Below, in pieces: positions 61,618 through 64,000 of a stretch of 64,000 nt of DNA (its first letter is position 1; every line of letters begins with the position of its first letter). The stretch comes from Gracilaria domingensis (lineage: Eukaryota > Rhodophyta > Florideophyceae > Gracilariales > Gracilariaceae). The stretch lies in contig VCMS01000112.1 of assembly GCA_022539475.1 (NCBI GenBank), forward strand, positions 163,316 through 227,315. Reading direction: 5' to 3'. Made by a program: the position numbers and the translations under genes. Below the pieces are notes generated by a model. That model did not search any database. It worked only from the letters and a program-made list of their open reading frames with translations, and was not told the DNA's origin.

Positions 61618-63255
61618 TCAGTCCTTCGCGTGCAGGTCGCGCGCCTTTGTTGTGAAAGTCAGCGACCGAATCGCCGCGTTGCACCCGACCGCCACCGCCA
61701 CGCACAGTAGAAACAACCCGCACAGCGCCCAGTTTACAGATCCGACGCCTCTGCGGCCGCCAAGCGCGCATGACAGCAGCACCGTCCCCGCCACAAGCGC
61801 CGCCGTGCGCAGCCGCCGCGCATTGCGCAGCGCAGCGCTGCAGATGGCGCACCGCCTGGTATGGTGTTCATACCGATCCATGATGAATCGCGCGCTCATC
61901 TTGTAGCTCGCCCCGACCATCATCGCCCTCAGCTCCGCCTCGCTGAACGGAATGCTGTCGAGCGCACCGTCAAGCCACTTTCTGAACCGAAACACCGCTG
62001 AATCCATGCCCGTCGCGCCCAGATAGAACGCGCGTCGCCACGATGCGTCGTGCATGTCGCTCTGCTGCCGCAGAAGATTGTCCGTCTGATAGCGCAGCAT
62101 TGCTGTATCGCCGTCCAGAATCAGGTTCGCATCCGCGTGCCACACCCATTCTGGAATGGCGCGGATCACCATTTTCACCAGCAGCCGCGGTTGCGCAACC
62201 GCCATGGCCGAGAAAAGCATGCACGTGTCGGCTGTGATCGGAGTGAACCACGTCAGAAGGTATCCGCCGTTTCCCAACGGGAATTCGTACGAGATGAACG
62301 TCGGTATCATTGCGTACATGTTCAAGTCGCTCCTCTTCGACGAGAGACTCACACTGCATTCCATCACGTTCTCCACACAGCTGCGCACCTTCACGTATGA
62401 CAGTGGGTCCACCTTATTTCGGTTGCCTTGGTTCGTGCCGTGATGCGCCCATGCCACGTGCGCCGGGTCTAGTACATTTTCGAACACCATAGCGAATGAC
62501 ACTGGCAGTACCCGAGCGATACACCGATACACCTCGTACTTGTGTAGATTTGTTTCCACATCTTCCGGCGCGGGTAGCCGTTGAAAGCTGTCATGAGCAC
62601 AGTCTCCCAAATACACTACAATCAGCTTGCCGACAATGACCTTTGTAGGATACTTGTGTTGAAGGTTGCATTTCGAAGAGATGCCGTTCTTGCACTGTGA
62701 CTGAGGAACACGCACGCAAACGCCATTGGAATCGAAGCGCCAGCCGTGATAGGGGCATTCGATCACCTTTTCCGTATTTCCATTTTCGTCGCGACTGCTT
62801 ACCACCCTTCCCTCAGAAAGAGGCGCCGCGCGATGCGGGCACACGTCGTCAAACACAACATACTCGCCTTGCGCATCGCGATATAAAACATACCTGTTGG
62901 AGAAGATTGTGAAAGCAAAGGGCTTGTCCTGTATGTCAAACTCAAACGCCACGGGGAACCAATTGTTCAGCCATGAGTACCCCTGACGGCGCTCCTCGGG
63001 CTGCGGGCTTGGCACCGGCGACGTGACAGAACCTTGCGTCATTTGCGGCGCGCTGCGGGCGGAACGGCGACGGGTGAGTGGGACGCGAACATGCTGTGCA
63101 CACGTTGAGATGCTAAGCCGCCTCTGTGGCTTGACGGCTGTGGACGTGACGAACGCCGGAGGCGGAAGCAAGGCGGGGTTGCGCTCGCGGCGCGCTGGGA
63201 GGTGTACCGTTGGTAGGTGTCCCAACGGTACTTTGTACTCCTCGTTCCCAGCCAT
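61618..63255 (-). CDS. Plastid Rieske oxygenase of the PAO/TIC55/PTC52 class
   Basis: Up to 545 residues from the ATG at 63255; an inner Met at residue 72 is an alternative start. These enzymes sit in plastid membranes and oxidise chlorophyll-derived or related substrates. The Rieske [2Fe-2S] site is CPHRAAPLSEG with C139/H141 and CPYHGWRF with C167/H170. The mononuclear iron site is NVLDPAHVAWAHHG (D263, H266, H271). Near the C-terminus HTRRCAICSAAL supplies the CxxC that distinguishes this class. Two membrane helices close the protein (RLRTAALVAGTVLLSCAL, NWALCGLFLLCVAVAVGC). The N-terminal 70 residues are Arg/Ser/Thr-rich and suit a plastid transit peptide. Length and order match PAO-like proteins. 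Which substrate it acts on cannot be read from the sequence. Confidence 0.9.
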   Translation of the reverse strand: MAGNEEYKVPLGHLPTVHLPARRERNPALLPPPAFVTSTAVKPQRRLSISTCAQHVRVPLTRRRSARSAPQMTQGSVTSPVPSPQPEERRQGYSWLNNWFPVAFEFDIQDKPFAFTIFSNRYVLYRDAQGEYVVFDDVCPHRAAPLSEGRVVSSRDENGNTEKVIECPYHGWRFDSNGVCVRVPQSQCKNGISSKCNLQHKYPTKVIVGKLIVVYLGDCAHDSFQRLPAPEDVETNLHKYEVYRCIARVLPVSFAMVFENVLDPAHVAWAHHGTNQGNRNKVDPLSYVKVRSCVENVMECSVSLSSKRSDLNMYAMIPTFISYEFPLGNGGYLLTWFTPITADTCMLFSAMAVAQPRLLVKMVIRAIPEWVWHADANLILDGDTAMLRYQTDNLLRQQSDMHDASWRRAFYLGATGMDSAVFRFRKWLDGALDSIPFSEAELRAMMVGASYKMSARFIMDRYEHHTRRCAICSAALRNARRLRTAALVAGTVLLSCALGGRRGVGSVNWALCGLFLLCVAVAVGCNAAIRSLTFTTKARDLHAKD

Positions 63256-64000
63256 GAGGGGAAGGCTGTCACGGGCGGATAGTAAGGATAACCTCCTTCG
63301 GGCTTGTCGTGTCGAATGCCGACTCGAGATGTATCCTTAAGAAATCCTTCATAATGCCATGTTCGTATGTGATATCTTAAGAGGAAGCTGAAATCCTCAG
63401 ATTGGCCCACAGTAAGGGTTACCTACCAAGATTACTCCGTACAGTAGTACAGAATGCAGCACCTGCTTGGTGTATTAAATTAACTTTTCTTCGACGCAAC
63501 GAATCTGGTAAAACTGATATCAATTCCAACCTTTCTTCTTCTTCTTCTTTAGTATGGTCTGCAAATTCCAACCTTGAGTAACTTAGTTACTAAACGGTTC
63601 TGGTCAGTCGCCTGTTGCGTTCCGTCTGCATCCGCACCAGTGTTTCACGATAGCCACACTTGCAGCAATGTCTACAGAGAGCAGTTCGTGTTGCTGCCAT
63701 TTAGAACATCTGTTACACCATCGACTAGACCGCTAAAAAGTGCGTCGAGGGCGGAGCACGAAAAGGTCCTTCGAGGCTGAGCACGCTTCAGACCCCAGAA
63801 GGCCTGCTGACGTATGCGAAGATATCATTTCCGTGCGATGAGCTTTTGTTCATTCGGAGCTCTGCAATGGCGTCCGCTATCGTCATTGGGGATTAGGATC
63901 AGCTCAAATCTTTCGATATCTCACCTCTGTACTACAAGTACTTTTGAACAAGCCTGAACTCGATCCCCGCAATGTCTTGTTGTTTGCTTGAACAGATGAC
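63256..64000. other. Right-end spacer
   Basis: The left part is the Rieske gene's promoter. A (TTC)n run lies near 63533-63549. An open frame at 63574-63780 has no domain. Nothing else is supported. Confidence 0.4.

Noticed and set aside
59727-61710. Large + strand frames of 325-430 codons opposite the MYB gene and in the adjacent island
   Set aside because: Repeat-encoded Gly, Ala and Arg; the opposite strand carries an unmistakable MYB domain.

Overview
This is a nuclear window from an intron-poor, photosynthetic or plastid-derived eukaryote. A red alga, possibly a florideophyte, fits best, but that is inference. Most genes are single exons; the few introns I can place are short GT..AG introns with a CTGACTAAT-like branch site. 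The gene set includes a plastid-type Rieske oxygenase of the PAO/TIC55 class, a CbbY-like HAD phosphatase, a THAQKY-type single MYB protein, an EF-hand two-pore K+ channel, a secreted hog (Hint) protein, PMS2, SFT2 and TMX2. There is no operon logic; neighbours are divergent, convergent or tandem and mostly unrelated in function.

Layout. Positions 1-11.0 kb are repeat territory: a broken + strand coding fragment (1-896), a Ty3/gypsy chromovirus on the - strand (about 1.0-10.1 kb; gag, then protease, RT, RNase H, integrase, a long tail and a chromodomain), and the 3' part of a DNA transposase. Positions 11.4-18.9 kb hold a coiled-coil protein, a GC-rich promoter island, a small secreted protein (2 exons), an SFT2 protein (2 exons) and a multi-exon locus with tandemly duplicated membrane modules. 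Positions 20.9-33.4 kb hold a GDA1/CD39 apyrase, a GRF-finger SMARCAL1-type SNF2 protein, a two-pore K+ channel, PMS2 and a Hint protein. Positions 34.1-39.8 kb hold a basic hypothetical protein, a polytopic membrane protein and a TMX2-like thioredoxin. Positions 39.8-44.2 kb form an extremely GC-rich block with an RBBP9/YdeN-like protein that has lost its catalytic residues, a HAD phosphatase and a CDCA7-type zinc finger. Positions 44.4-64 kb hold a tiny His/Asp-rich secreted peptide, a long spacer, an ARM protein, a Maf pyrophosphatase, a probable mitoribosomal protein, a TPR protein with a GATase-like N-terminus, the MYB protein and the Rieske oxygenase.

Main points for a second look. (1) The gag stop codon is directly preceded, in frame, by GTTAAAC, a known -1 frameshift heptamer, and pol is open in exactly that frame. 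(2) At least seven reading-frame breaks in retroelement and host genes have the same form, one base too few next to a short homopolymer, which suggests residual assembly error rather than decay. (3) Several domain combinations or losses are unusual: triple GRF plus a SMARCAL1-type motor, the apparent RBBP9 pseudoenzyme, and the duplicated membrane modules. (4) One 15-bp palindrome occurs in two promoters 1.9 kb apart, and many spacers contain unrelated near-perfect foldbacks.
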